Source: Candidatus Helarchaeota archaeon (lineage in GTDB: Archaea > Asgardarchaeota > Lokiarchaeia > Helarchaeales > RDOG01). Taken from it: a stretch of 64,000 nt of DNA. Positions 17,907-27,100 of this stretch are shown here, piece by piece; the first letter of the stretch is position 1; every line of letters starts with the position of its first letter. Under the pieces are notes generated by a model that saw only the letters and a list, made by a program, of their open reading frames with translations, did not search any database and had not been told where the DNA came from. A program made the position numbers and the translations under genes. The stretch spans positions 103,669 through 167,668 of the forward strand of contig JAHPZH010000003.1 in NCBI GenBank assembly GCA_019058315.1. The letters run 5' to 3'.

Positions 17907-19628
17907 TTAACTAGAATCAAATTGCTCGATTTTCTTTTCCACTTCTTCTAAATTACCCTCCAATTTCTTAAGAACATTTTTAAATATTTTTTCTGTCAAC
18001 TCGCCACTTTTAAATTGTTTCGCTAACAATTTCATTTTAAATTGAATATTCTCTTTTTCTTTATTTAATTCTTCAACTTCTTTAGGTATTTTTACCGTTT
18101 TTACTTTAGGCTTAACTACTGGTTTTGGGGCAGGTTTTACAACTGGTTTTGGGGCAGGTTTTACAACTGGTTTTGGAGCCTTTTCGAATGTTTTTTGAAG
18201 ATCTTCTTTAATTTTTGCTTCTCTTTCTTTTTTTACTCTCTCTTCATCTGTTACTTTCTTTTCTTCCTCTGCTTCTTTCCTTCTTTTCTCCAACTCCTCT
18301 TTCGCTTTCTCCTCTTCTGCTTCTTTTTTCTTTTTTTCTTCTTCTATCCTTCTCTTTTCTTCTGCTTCCATTTTCTTTTTTTCTTCTTCCATTTTTAAGA
18401 GTTCTTGCTCTTGCTTTAATTTTTCTTCTTCTTCCTTCATTATTTTTTCCATTTTTTCCTTTTCTTTCTTAACAATATCTTCTTCTATGGAGTCTTTAGT
18501 TATTGGTGATGGTGTGGCTTCTTCAGGAATTATAGGTTCAGAACTAGTTTCTGAAGATACTTGAACTCCTTGTTGAAGTTCAGCTAATTTTGAATGTAAA
18601 AATTTAGCTTGTGCTTTAAAATGCTGCATTAAGTCTTCTTCTTCAAGAACTACACATAAATCAGCAATAGCATCGAATTTCTCGGCAGCAAGTTGAATAT
18701 TCCCAGCCATAATAGCAGCTTCGGCTTCTGCAATTAGTCTATCACGTTCTAAAAGAGGTTTAATAAAGGGAGCAATCAGACTTCTAACTTTTATTGTGTC
18801 TGCTATGATATTTAACATAGTTTCTCTGTTATTAGGATCGATGGCGATCATAGCGTAAGTTTTATATCCTAGATATTCCTCAATTTCTTCTGGGACCATG
18901 GATTCTGGTAGATCTTGTTTATTAGCAACTATAGCTATTCGAGCATGCGGTTCCTCTTTTTTTATTAATTCAATAAAAAATTTAGATTCACGAACATTTT
19001 TTGGAGAAGAATCAAGAATTAGTATTACCGAATCAGCACCTTTAATAAATTTATTCCAAACAAAAGAATATTTTTCCTGTCCTGCAAAATCCCAAAGATA
19101 TAAATTAACATGACCTAGCTTTATTGTCGCTACATCACCTGTTATTGTTGGTACATGGCGCATTGGGATATCTTCAGCACGAATTAATCTTGTTAATGTT
19201 GTCTTACCTACACCACTAAATCCAACAAGAGCTATTTTTGGACGTAATTCTTTGAATACTTCATCAGCCACTTCATGGAACCCTTCATATGCAGCTGAGT
19301 CTTGTTGCAAATCAATAATTGAATCATACTTTGAAAAAAATTCGTTTCTTATGATTTCTAATTGTTGAGTTATATTATCATTATCGTCAGTTAGGTCTGT
19401 TATGAAAATAAATAATAGATTATGATCAATATCAGTAGCATAAGCGATTTTAAAATTAATTATATTCATAAATTCAATCGTATTTTCTTTAGCATCTTTT
19501 AAAAAGTCAATTAATGATACTAATATTGGTGATAGAGCTTGGATTGATATTCCTTCCCCATATGTCCTTTTAAAAATTTGAAACTTTTCTTTGAGAATAA
19601 GGATTTCACGAAGCATCTTAATTACCAA
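17907..19628 (-). CDS. Arf/Ras-like small GTPase with N-terminal longin/roadblock-like domain and charged Lys/Glu plus KPxVKPAP tail
   Basis: G1 GFSGVGKTT, switch/G3 LWDFAGQEKYSFVWNKF, G4 VANKQD; N-terminal ~130 aa domain; long charged C-terminal region. Confidence 0.85.
   Translation of the reverse strand: MVIKMLREILILKEKFQIFKRTYGEGISIQALSPILVSLIDFLKDAKENTIEFMNIINFKIAYATDIDHNLLFIFITDLTDDNDNITQQLEIIRNEFFSKYDSIIDLQQDSAAYEGFHEVADEVFKELRPKIALVGFSGVGKTTLTRLIRAEDIPMRHVPTITGDVATIKLGHVNLYLWDFAGQEKYSFVWNKFIKGADSVILILDSSPKNVRESKFFIELIKKEEPHARIAIVANKQDLPESMVPEEIEEYLGYKTYAMIAIDPNNRETMLNIIADTIKVRSLIAPFIKPLLERDRLIAEAEAAIMAGNIQLAAEKFDAIADLCVVLEEEDLMQHFKAQAKFLHSKLAELQQGVQVSSETSSEPIIPEEATPSPITKDSIEEDIVKKEKEKMEKIMKEEEEKLKQEQELLKMEEEKKKMEAEEKRRIEEEKKKKEAEEEKAKEELEKRRKEAEEEKKVTDEERVKKEREAKIKEDLQKTFEKAPKPVVKPAPKPVVKPAPKPVVKPKVKTVKIPKEVEELNKEKENIQFKMKLLAKQFKSGELTEKIFKNVLKKLEGNLEEVEKKIEQFDSS
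18121..18176. repeat. In-frame 24-bp tandem repeat encoding KPVVKPAP units
   Basis: ggttttggggcaggttttacaact repeated inside the 17907-19628 CDS. Confidence 0.85.
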
Positions 19629-19888
19629 TTAAATGATTTCAAGCAAAACATTAATATTTATCGTTATTTCCAATAAATTCTATTTTATTTCTAAAATGAA
19701 ATAATGACTTTAACTTTATCGAATTACTATTAAAAAAATTACTTATTTTTATCGCTTTAAGTTCAATGCTATTACTATTATTTTAAGAAACTCAACTTAA
19801 AATTAAAAATAGATTGTTTAAATTAGTTATAATTAACCAATAATTAATCAAAAATAGAAATATGGATTGGTAATTTATTATCAAGCGT

Positions 19889-20980
19889 CTAATGTTCTTT
19901 GAACTCACCATAGCGGTCTTGAAGTATTCTTAAATGTTCAATTAGAATATAATCAGGTTGAGAACCTTCATAGTAGATTTGGCGGATTTTATCAATTAAA
20001 TATTCTGGGAACACATATTTTACTTTAATATCCGAACGTAAAAACAGATATTCGTTGCCCTTTTTATCCTTTAAGACCGATATCATTTGAGCATCCCAGA
20101 GTCTTTGTAATGTTTCATCAAAATTTTCGATACTTCCATACAACCTTTGATAAGTCTTAGATTTTTGGGAAACTGGAGCTACTCTTAATTCTTTAATCAC
20201 AGTATAACAGTTCATATCCGTAATTAAATCAAGAATCAATTCTGTGTCTTCTGGATTTGGTGAGTATTTTTCAAAAAATGTTCTCACATCATCCATATAA
20301 TTTTTAAGAACGGATGGATCCAGATCTTTCATTGTTTTTGAACGTACAATAGATGCTCTTGGAGGGACTCTACTTACGAAAATATCCCCGATGAGGAAAA
20401 TAGATGAACTAGTCATTGCTTCTAAAGTTTCTTCACGTATTAGTTTGTTTCGAAGCATACTATTCACAATCGAGTCAACATCGATATATTCGCTCCCATA
20501 TTTATCTCTTAACCAAGCTGAAAGCTCAGATTTAGTAAGTGTACTGTCTTCTATGAGTCTATCTAAAATCATTTTTTTGATAGGATCTAGAAGTATTAAT
20601 GCCAATTTTTGCTCATCAGTCATTTTAGGATAGGTAGCGATATGTTTGAAATAACCAGGAAGTTCTTCAATATATTTTTTTCCTTTTAGTTGTGACATTA
20701 CTCTTCTTATTGTATCGGATAAGATATCTTCATAATCTTCTGGGCTTTCATCAATTGAAAGGAGTACAACCATATAATAATCAGTATCTCCAGTATAATA
20801 ACTGGCAAGATTTAAATCACCAATACTAAGTGAAAGAAATCCCGCTTCTTCTTCAAACTCGTGATTGGTATAAATTTGCTTCGTAATAGTGTCGTTAACA
20901 TCAAGATTTTCTGGATATTGGGCTTCAACCCGCATACCATACTTTTTATCCCATTTAATTACACTAATTCCAAAAAGCAT
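19889..20980 (-). CDS. N-terminal longin-like domain protein with C-terminal helical/winged-helix region
   Basis: MLFGISVIKWDKKYGMRVEAQYPE...YMVVLLSIDESPEDYEDILSDTIRRVMSQL; related to the 16130-16519 product. Confidence 0.65.
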   Translation of the reverse strand: MLFGISVIKWDKKYGMRVEAQYPENLDVNDTITKQIYTNHEFEEEAGFLSLSIGDLNLASYYTGDTDYYMVVLLSIDESPEDYEDILSDTIRRVMSQLKGKKYIEELPGYFKHIATYPKMTDEQKLALILLDPIKKMILDRLIEDSTLTKSELSAWLRDKYGSEYIDVDSIVNSMLRNKLIREETLEAMTSSSIFLIGDIFVSRVPPRASIVRSKTMKDLDPSVLKNYMDDVRTFFEKYSPNPEDTELILDLITDMNCYTVIKELRVAPVSQKSKTYQRLYGSIENFDETLQRLWDAQMISVLKDKKGNEYLFLRSDIKVKYVFPEYLIDKIRQIYYEGSQPDYILIEHLRILQDRYGEFKEH

Positions 20981-21188
20981 TGTCTTTTTTCTCCTATAGT
21001 ATTTTTATTTTTTTTTCTTTTATTTAAATATTGTTTTACTAAAGTCAAATGTTGAATAATTGAAAAAACTTATTATTTTAGTGAAAGAACAGATTTTTAT
21101 ATTGAGTTTAATTAGAGAATAAAGAAGCTTAGATTTTTAAAAAGTTATAGCTTATGGAACAAATATTTGCAGAAATATTGGTGGTAAA

Positions 21189-21452
21189 ATGGGTAAATTT
21201 CGTAGTATTAGAGCAAAAGAAAATAAAAAGTGTGATAATTGCGGTCAAATGATTGGTGATGGGGATATGTATTTATTTAACGAGGAAGAAAATGTAATTC
21301 TTTGTCATTTCTGTAATTATCAGCTACAAAAGAAAGAAAAAGCTTCCGAAGACTCCCCAAAACCTACAGGATCCGGAACTGGAGACTTTAAAAAGTCTGT
21401 ATCAAAGTTAGATAAATTAATTGAAGATACTTTAGGAAAAAAAGATGAATAA
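21189..21452 (+). CDS. Small zinc-finger protein
   Basis: CDNCGQMI...NVILCHFCNYQL four-Cys zinc site. Confidence 0.6.
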   Translation: MGKFRSIRAKENKKCDNCGQMIGDGDMYLFNEEENVILCHFCNYQLQKKEKASEDSPKPTGSGTGDFKKSVSKLDKLIEDTLGKKDE

Positions 21453-21526
21453 CTCCCCAACTTAATTATAATCTTACTTATTTTATCTCTTTTTCAATTA
21501 ATTGAATATAAAATGAAAGAATTTTG

Positions 21527-22645
21527 TTATGAGACAGGTTTCCAAATTATCCCTAGTTTATCAGCATAATTTCTTGCTTCTTGAATTTCATCTCTTGTGA
21601 GACGGCGATTAATATCGGAAAGTATCGGATCATAAGGAACTTTGTGGGAAGGATGGTATTGTGCCATTACATTTACTATTGCACGAGGACAATTTTCGGC
21701 GATCCAATCCAATATAGGTTTTGTGCAACATTCTACATGGTTAGGCATTACTAAATGCCGTATAATCATTTCACCATTATCATTATCATGGGCCATTTTA
21801 TGATTTCTTGTCGTAATTTCCCAGAAATTAGTTGCATTTGAAAGTTTTTTTGCACATTCATCATTTCCATATTTGAAATCGGGAAGCCAGAAATCCATTA
21901 AGTCAAGGATAAGCTTCATTGTTTCAAGAGAACAATAATGATTGGAATTCCAGAGTTGGGTTATGTTTTGAGTTTGATATTTTAGCGACTCAATGATAAA
22001 ATATGTGTTTGGAAGTGGTGTAACGTAATTAATATTTCTAGCTTTTTCTTCTCTAGCTAGATGATTGGCGAAATGTCCCAATTTTTCAGATGAGGCGTCA
22101 ACACCAGCTTTAGGTTTGGTCGATATATCCCAATTTTGACAAAATTTACACGAAAATACACAACTGCAAAAAAATATCGTACCAGAAGGAACTAAAGGAG
22201 GTTCTTCTCCAAAATGTAAATGCGCACTAGAGATGTTTGCTACATTTCCAACTTTACAATACCCCAATTCACCATTTAAACGATTTATTCTGCACTTTCT
22301 CTCACATAAATGGCATTCAGACATAATCCTCCTACCCAATTCTATTTTTAAATCCAAATAAGAGGTTTTAGGAATTCTGAGATCCCTAAAAGTTAGCTTT
22401 CCTTGATCGATCTTTTTTAAAGTCTCTTTGAAATCCAAGCTTAGTTTCTCATGTTCATACCATAAATTTTCATTTGATTCAGATAAATTGATTTCTGCAG
22501 GAACTTTCTTTGCAATTTGGTATTTTGCAATTCGTTCATTATTCATAATAGCGTAATATCTACTTAATCTATCTTTAACTTCTTTTTTTTCCCATACTTT
22601 TACTGCGTCTGGTCTAACTACACGCCACATTGCAGTTCGATCCAA
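21527..22645 (-). CDS. Radical SAM protein (pyruvate-formate-lyase activating enzyme-related / AmmeMemoRadiSam-like)
   Basis: CHLCERKCRINRLNGELGYCKVG and CSCVFSCKFCQNWDIS; GVDASSEKLGHFANHL. Confidence 0.85.
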   Translation of the reverse strand: MDRTAMWRVVRPDAVKVWEKKEVKDRLSRYYAIMNNERIAKYQIAKKVPAEINLSESNENLWYEHEKLSLDFKETLKKIDQGKLTFRDLRIPKTSYLDLKIELGRRIMSECHLCERKCRINRLNGELGYCKVGNVANISSAHLHFGEEPPLVPSGTIFFCSCVFSCKFCQNWDISTKPKAGVDASSEKLGHFANHLAREEKARNINYVTPLPNTYFIIESLKYQTQNITQLWNSNHYCSLETMKLILDLMDFWLPDFKYGNDECAKKLSNATNFWEITTRNHKMAHDNDNGEMIIRHLVMPNHVECCTKPILDWIAENCPRAIVNVMAQYHPSHKVPYDPILSDINRRLTRDEIQEARNYADKLGIIWKPVS

Positions 22646-22745
22646 TATTTTATAGAAATTTCTAAAAATATTAGTAAAAAAATTGAATTTTAGATTTTCT
22701 AAATAATTGATGATTATTAACTAAAACTTTTAAGTTACTTTGTTT

Positions 22746-23105
22746 CTATTCTTCCTTTATCCCAAATATTTTATGTAATTCAGAGATCTTTGCATACATT
22801 AAAGGACCTGCTGCTGCGGTAGCTGGACCGATAGATCCACATCCTATACGTTGTCTTAAATATTCTTCTGTTTCCTTAAAAATTTCTTCCTTTTTTCCCT
22901 TATTTCTCTCCCAGCGCCAAACTGCAAAAGAAATTATTTCATCTGCCATATATTCAAGTTCCTTTAGTCTTTTTGCGATATGTTCACCCGTTATATCCCT
23001 CCCAGTTTCAGGATCAATTACCATCTGTACTAAAGGAGGTTCTATTGGTTTCGTTTCTTCAGGAATAAATTCTTCTTTTTTAGACTTTTTTTTCTTGGAT
23101 TCCAT
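22746..23105 (-). CDS. Hypothetical protein
   Basis: 119 aa ORF, charged N-terminus, conserved-looking GCGSIGPATAAAGPLMYAKI. Confidence 0.5.
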   Translation of the reverse strand: MESKKKKSKKEEFIPEETKPIEPPLVQMVIDPETGRDITGEHIAKRLKELEYMADEIISFAVWRWERNKGKKEEIFKETEEYLRQRIGCGSIGPATAAAGPLMYAKISELHKIFGIKEE

Positions 23106-23379
23106 GATGTTTAATTTAAAAATCCTTCAATAAAAAATTTCCTAGAGTGAATAATATCATTACCAGTTAAAATAGAAAGTAGATTATAATAAATTATTAT
23201 TAATTTTTTTTATATAGTGTAAAAAATATCTATGGGATTGAATTGGAGTAATTAGTTAATCTAACCAAGCCAAATATCTTCAACCCAGAATTTTAAATTG
23301 AAGTATTATATTCAAGCATAAAAATTTTTAATATAAACAAATAAATTAAAATGAGTTTAAAATTCATCTTCGGTGGAGA

Positions 23380-23913
23380 ATGACAATGGGATTAACCTAC
23401 AGATGTAAGTTAATATTATTTGGAAATGCTGCAGTTGGAAAAACATCAATTATTGATATGTATGTAAATAATAAATTTGAAGAAGAATATATTTCAACTC
23501 TTGGTTATAATGTTTTTGAAAAAAGTATTAAAATGAAGGATGAAAATATAGTAAATTTTATGATTTTTGATATAGGGGGACAAGAACAGTTTGAAGAACT
23601 AAGAAAGAAATATGCCGCTGGTGCTAAAGCCGCTCTTTTAGTTTATGATGTTACAAATAGAGAATCATTTGAAAACATAAAAAAATGGCAGAATGATCTT
23701 ATCAATTTTACAGAAAATGCTACTTTTATATTAGTTGGCAATAAAGTTGATTTAGAAGATGCAAGACAAATTCAAAAAGATGAGGGAGAAGCTTTAGCTA
23801 GTGATATTGGAGCGTATGGATTTTTTGAAACCTCAGCAAAAACAAATACAGAAATCGATGAAGCATTTCATAAATTAGCACAAGCATATTTAGAAATAGT
23901 TATCTCAAAATAA
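23380..23913 (+). CDS. Rab/Ras-like small GTPase (GTPase 1)
   Basis: G1 GNAAVGKTS, G3 FDIGGQEQFEELRKKYA, G4 VGNKVD, G5 ETSAK; no C-terminal prenylation Cys. Confidence 0.95.
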   Translation: MTMGLTYRCKLILFGNAAVGKTSIIDMYVNNKFEEEYISTLGYNVFEKSIKMKDENIVNFMIFDIGGQEQFEELRKKYAAGAKAALLVYDVTNRESFENIKKWQNDLINFTENATFILVGNKVDLEDARQIQKDEGEALASDIGAYGFFETSAKTNTEIDEAFHKLAQAYLEIVISK

Positions 23914-23942
23914 GTAAATTATAATAATTTCTATTTTTTTAA

Positions 23943-25064
23943 TTATCTTGAAAACAATTCAGCAACTATATTTTCTACTGGATAAAATACGTCGATATTC
24001 CCGTCCCAATCCTTTAGGATGTTCTGATATAGATTTTCAACTTTATTAATAAATTGTTCTAAATTAAAAATTATTGAATTTAGTTTTTCATTGCTAATAA
24101 ATACTCCTGTAAGAAATTTACCGGAAAATATGTTTACTATCTTTCCTCTCTTCTCAATGATAGAGATTTTAGCGTCCGAAGCAGGGATTAGCTCTTCTAA
24201 CATAATATTAACGCTTGTTATAGCGCCAGACATTAAGACTTCAGTGATTTTTGCATCCTTATCAATAAATGATTTATAAAATGCACATAGACCAGAAGAT
24301 TTATCTATTAGAAGAATTTCTTCAACTTTACCTTGCCAATCAAATTCGGAGAACGGAGGTAGCTTTATGAAGAAACGAGATATTAATCCAAAGGATATTA
24401 ATTGAAGCACAGCTCCAAATAATTTGAATTCTAGACCAAATAATTTTAGGAAAAAATCAGTTGAAAATACTATACCTATTGATAATAAAAAAATCGGTGG
24501 AATAACAGTTATTAACTCAATTAGGACGTTTTCTTTATTCTTTGCTTTCTTAAAAAAATCATTGAAATACATTGTGATAAATAAGAGGACTATTGGTCCA
24601 TAAATATATAATGAGATTCTAATAATGGTTAAATTGAATAAAAATAAAGAATAAAAGAATATTACAAGCGAACCTAAACAAGTTGTAAAGAAATATTTTT
24701 TATAAACATATATTTTGTACTTTTCAATAAAATAAACAAGAATTAATGCACCAAATATAAAGGACATGTAGCCTAAATTAAGAAATAAATCCCGGAAACT
24801 ACCACTACTCCAAATAATAAAGGGGGAAATTACAAAATTTGAAGAAAAATAGTCACTAATAATTAAAAAAAGTCTCATAAGAGAAAAATCAAAAAAGAAA
24901 TAAGAAAAACCGAGTTCTTGAGATGATCTAAGTTGTTTTGGTTGCTTTAAATATTTCATAAAAAATATTATCCCAAGTTCTAACGAAATAACAGCATTTA
25001 TCCATTCTACTATTAATAATGGAATTCTTAATGGTCCATAAATAGGAAAATCGACAAATACCAT
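23943..25064 (-). CDS. About 7-TM protein with cytosolic C-terminal longin/roadblock-like domain (paralog A)
   Basis: Seven hydrophobic segments then LPPFSEFDWQGKVEEILLIDKSSGLCAFYKSFIDKDAKITEVLMSGAITSVNIMLEELI... Confidence 0.65.
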   Translation of the reverse strand: MVFVDFPIYGPLRIPLLIVEWINAVISLELGIIFFMKYLKQPKQLRSSQELGFSYFFFDFSLMRLFLIISDYFSSNFVISPFIIWSSGSFRDLFLNLGYMSFIFGALILVYFIEKYKIYVYKKYFFTTCLGSLVIFFYSLFLFNLTIIRISLYIYGPIVLLFITMYFNDFFKKAKNKENVLIELITVIPPIFLLSIGIVFSTDFFLKLFGLEFKLFGAVLQLISFGLISRFFIKLPPFSEFDWQGKVEEILLIDKSSGLCAFYKSFIDKDAKITEVLMSGAITSVNIMLEELIPASDAKISIIEKRGKIVNIFSGKFLTGVFISNEKLNSIIFNLEQFINKVENLYQNILKDWDGNIDVFYPVENIVAELFSR

Positions 25065-25075
25065 TTAAATACCCT

Positions 25076-26275
25076 TTAATCTTTTAATATACTTTCTATC
25101 AAGGTTGTAAAACCAATAAAAAATTGCTCCTGTTTTTCCTTTAAACTATCTAAATTTAATAAAATCTCCTTATAGTATGATTCAAAGTTTGATTTAATAC
25201 TCTTCAAAAAATAACGATGACTGGCTATATCTTTTTTAACAGATAAAGCGTATGTAATATTAAATGGTTTTATTCCATATTCCAATAGAAGAATAGAATC
25301 TTCATGTTTTATTTTGCTAATTTTTTCAGTTTTTGTATCAGTTATTTGAGTAATTATTGATTCAATTCCCATAATTCCTCCTGTAAGCAGCTTTTCCTTA
25401 AGATATTTAGTAGCATCGTCTTCAATTTCATTTTCAGAGCTATTTTTTTTAATTAGTTCCGTTAAATCACAATAAAAAAGACCCTTGTTATCCTTTTGAT
25501 TAATTATAAATAATTTTAAAAGATTATCTTTCCATTCAAATTCGTAGAAAGGGGGAAAATCATTAGCAGAAAAAAATATTATAATAAATCCTGTTAATAA
25601 AATAGATACCCCTATATAATATACAAATTCATTTAATCCTGGAGGAAAAATACCCAATCCAACCTGTACTGCAAAAACAATTGAAGTAAGACTTATAATT
25701 TCACCAATAAAAAATTGGAGAATTTTTTTTCTAATATCACCTACAGCTTTTTTAATCAATTTAATTTGAAAATTAAGAATGTAATAAGCTCCAGAAAGCG
25801 TAAAGATAATACTAATAATAAAAATTGGTGATCTTGTTGAGGGTAATGCAATAACAGCTATAATAGGTATAAAACTTAAGGCTGTTAGAATTTTTACAAT
25901 TTTAAGATTCATTATTGAGGAAAATTCCTCTAATATAATAAAAGAGAGAAATCCAATTGGGGCGGAAAAACCAAAAATCCAACCAATTCTAGTATAGATA
26001 TCTCTTAATCTTATATTAGTAACAAAAAGTCTTGATACATTTAAAAATAATGCACCCAGCACAATGAAAAAGGTAAACGCCCCAAATGATAACAATATTC
26101 TATTTAATTTAAGATTAACATCCTGAATTTTATGGTATTGATAAAAAAAGTAGATAGCTAGTTGAATACCAATAACAACGGCAGCAAAATAAACTAAAAA
26201 CTGAATTTCTTGATTAGGGGTAATTTGAGAAAGCATTATACTAATTACTTCAAACAATGTGGAACCCCTTTTCAT
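25076..26275 (-). CDS. About 7-TM protein with cytosolic C-terminal longin/roadblock-like domain (paralog B)
   Basis: Multiple TM segments then FPPFYEFEWKDNLLKLFIINQKDNKGLFYCDLTELI...LLTGGIMGIESIITQIT. Confidence 0.65.
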   Translation of the reverse strand: MKRGSTLFEVISIMLSQITPNQEIQFLVYFAAVVIGIQLAIYFFYQYHKIQDVNLKLNRILLSFGAFTFFIVLGALFLNVSRLFVTNIRLRDIYTRIGWIFGFSAPIGFLSFIILEEFSSIMNLKIVKILTALSFIPIIAVIALPSTRSPIFIISIIFTLSGAYYILNFQIKLIKKAVGDIRKKILQFFIGEIISLTSIVFAVQVGLGIFPPGLNEFVYYIGVSILLTGFIIIFFSANDFPPFYEFEWKDNLLKLFIINQKDNKGLFYCDLTELIKKNSSENEIEDDATKYLKEKLLTGGIMGIESIITQITDTKTEKISKIKHEDSILLLEYGIKPFNITYALSVKKDIASHRYFLKSIKSNFESYYKEILLNLDSLKEKQEQFFIGFTTLIESILKD

Positions 26276-26477
26276 TATATTTTAATTATAATCTATTTTT
26301 ACCTCATATAACGATTTTTTAATCTATAATAGAATAATAATCTTTAAAATATTTATTAAAAAATTATATGTCTGGATATAAATATCAGATATTTTATGAA
26401 TAATATATCAATAAATTTTAATTTAAAAAAATAAAATAGAAATTAGTTTTTATTATATGTTACTGGGAGATTTTATA

Positions 26478-27002
26478 ATGGAACACGAATTCAGATTCAA
26501 ATTAGTACTCTTCGGTAATGTGGCTGTAGGGAAAACCTCTATAGTTGATAGATATATAAATGATAAGTTTGAACAAGAATATATATCAACTTTAGGATAT
26601 AATGTTTTCGAAAAAAATATTGATGTGGGCGGAACTAGTGTTGCATTTATGATATTCGATATTGGAGGACAGGAACAATTTGAAGAGCTTCGGAAAAAAT
26701 ATGCAACAGGTGCAAAAGCAGCATTCTTAGTTTATGACGTTACAAATAGAGAAACATTCGATAATATAAAAAAATGGAATATAGATTTAGAGAAATTTTC
26801 AGACAATGCAACATTTATTTTAGTCGGGAATAAAGTTGATTTAGAAGATTTAAGAAAAGTACAGGTAAGAGAGGGAGCAGACTTAGCAAATGATATAGGT
26901 GCTGTAGGGTTTTTCGAAACTTCGGCAAAGACAGGCGAAGGAATAGATGATTCATTCTATAGATTGGCTCAAATATTACTAGAGAAAATGAAAAAATCAT
27001 AA
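26478..27002 (+). CDS. Rab/Ras-like small GTPase (GTPase 2)
   Basis: G1 GNVAVGKTS, G3 FDIGGQEQFEELRKKYA, G4 VGNKVD, G5 ETSAK; ATG at 26478 with gggag SD preferred over ORF-track start 26457. Confidence 0.95.
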   Translation: MEHEFRFKLVLFGNVAVGKTSIVDRYINDKFEQEYISTLGYNVFEKNIDVGGTSVAFMIFDIGGQEQFEELRKKYATGAKAAFLVYDVTNRETFDNIKKWNIDLEKFSDNATFILVGNKVDLEDLRKVQVREGADLANDIGAVGFFETSAKTGEGIDDSFYRLAQILLEKMKKS

Positions 27003-27100
27003 TATATGAGAATAAAAATTTAATAGTTATTCAATTTTTTATCGTTCTATTAATATTTAAATGGTTTTTTATTTAAATTATAGGAGCATGGAAGCATATA

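Noticed and set aside
18195-18472. Plus-strand Phe/Leu/Ser-rich ORFs (18195-18398, 18215-18472)
   Set aside because: Antisense shadow of the Lys/Glu-rich tail of the longin-Arf GTPase; low complexity only
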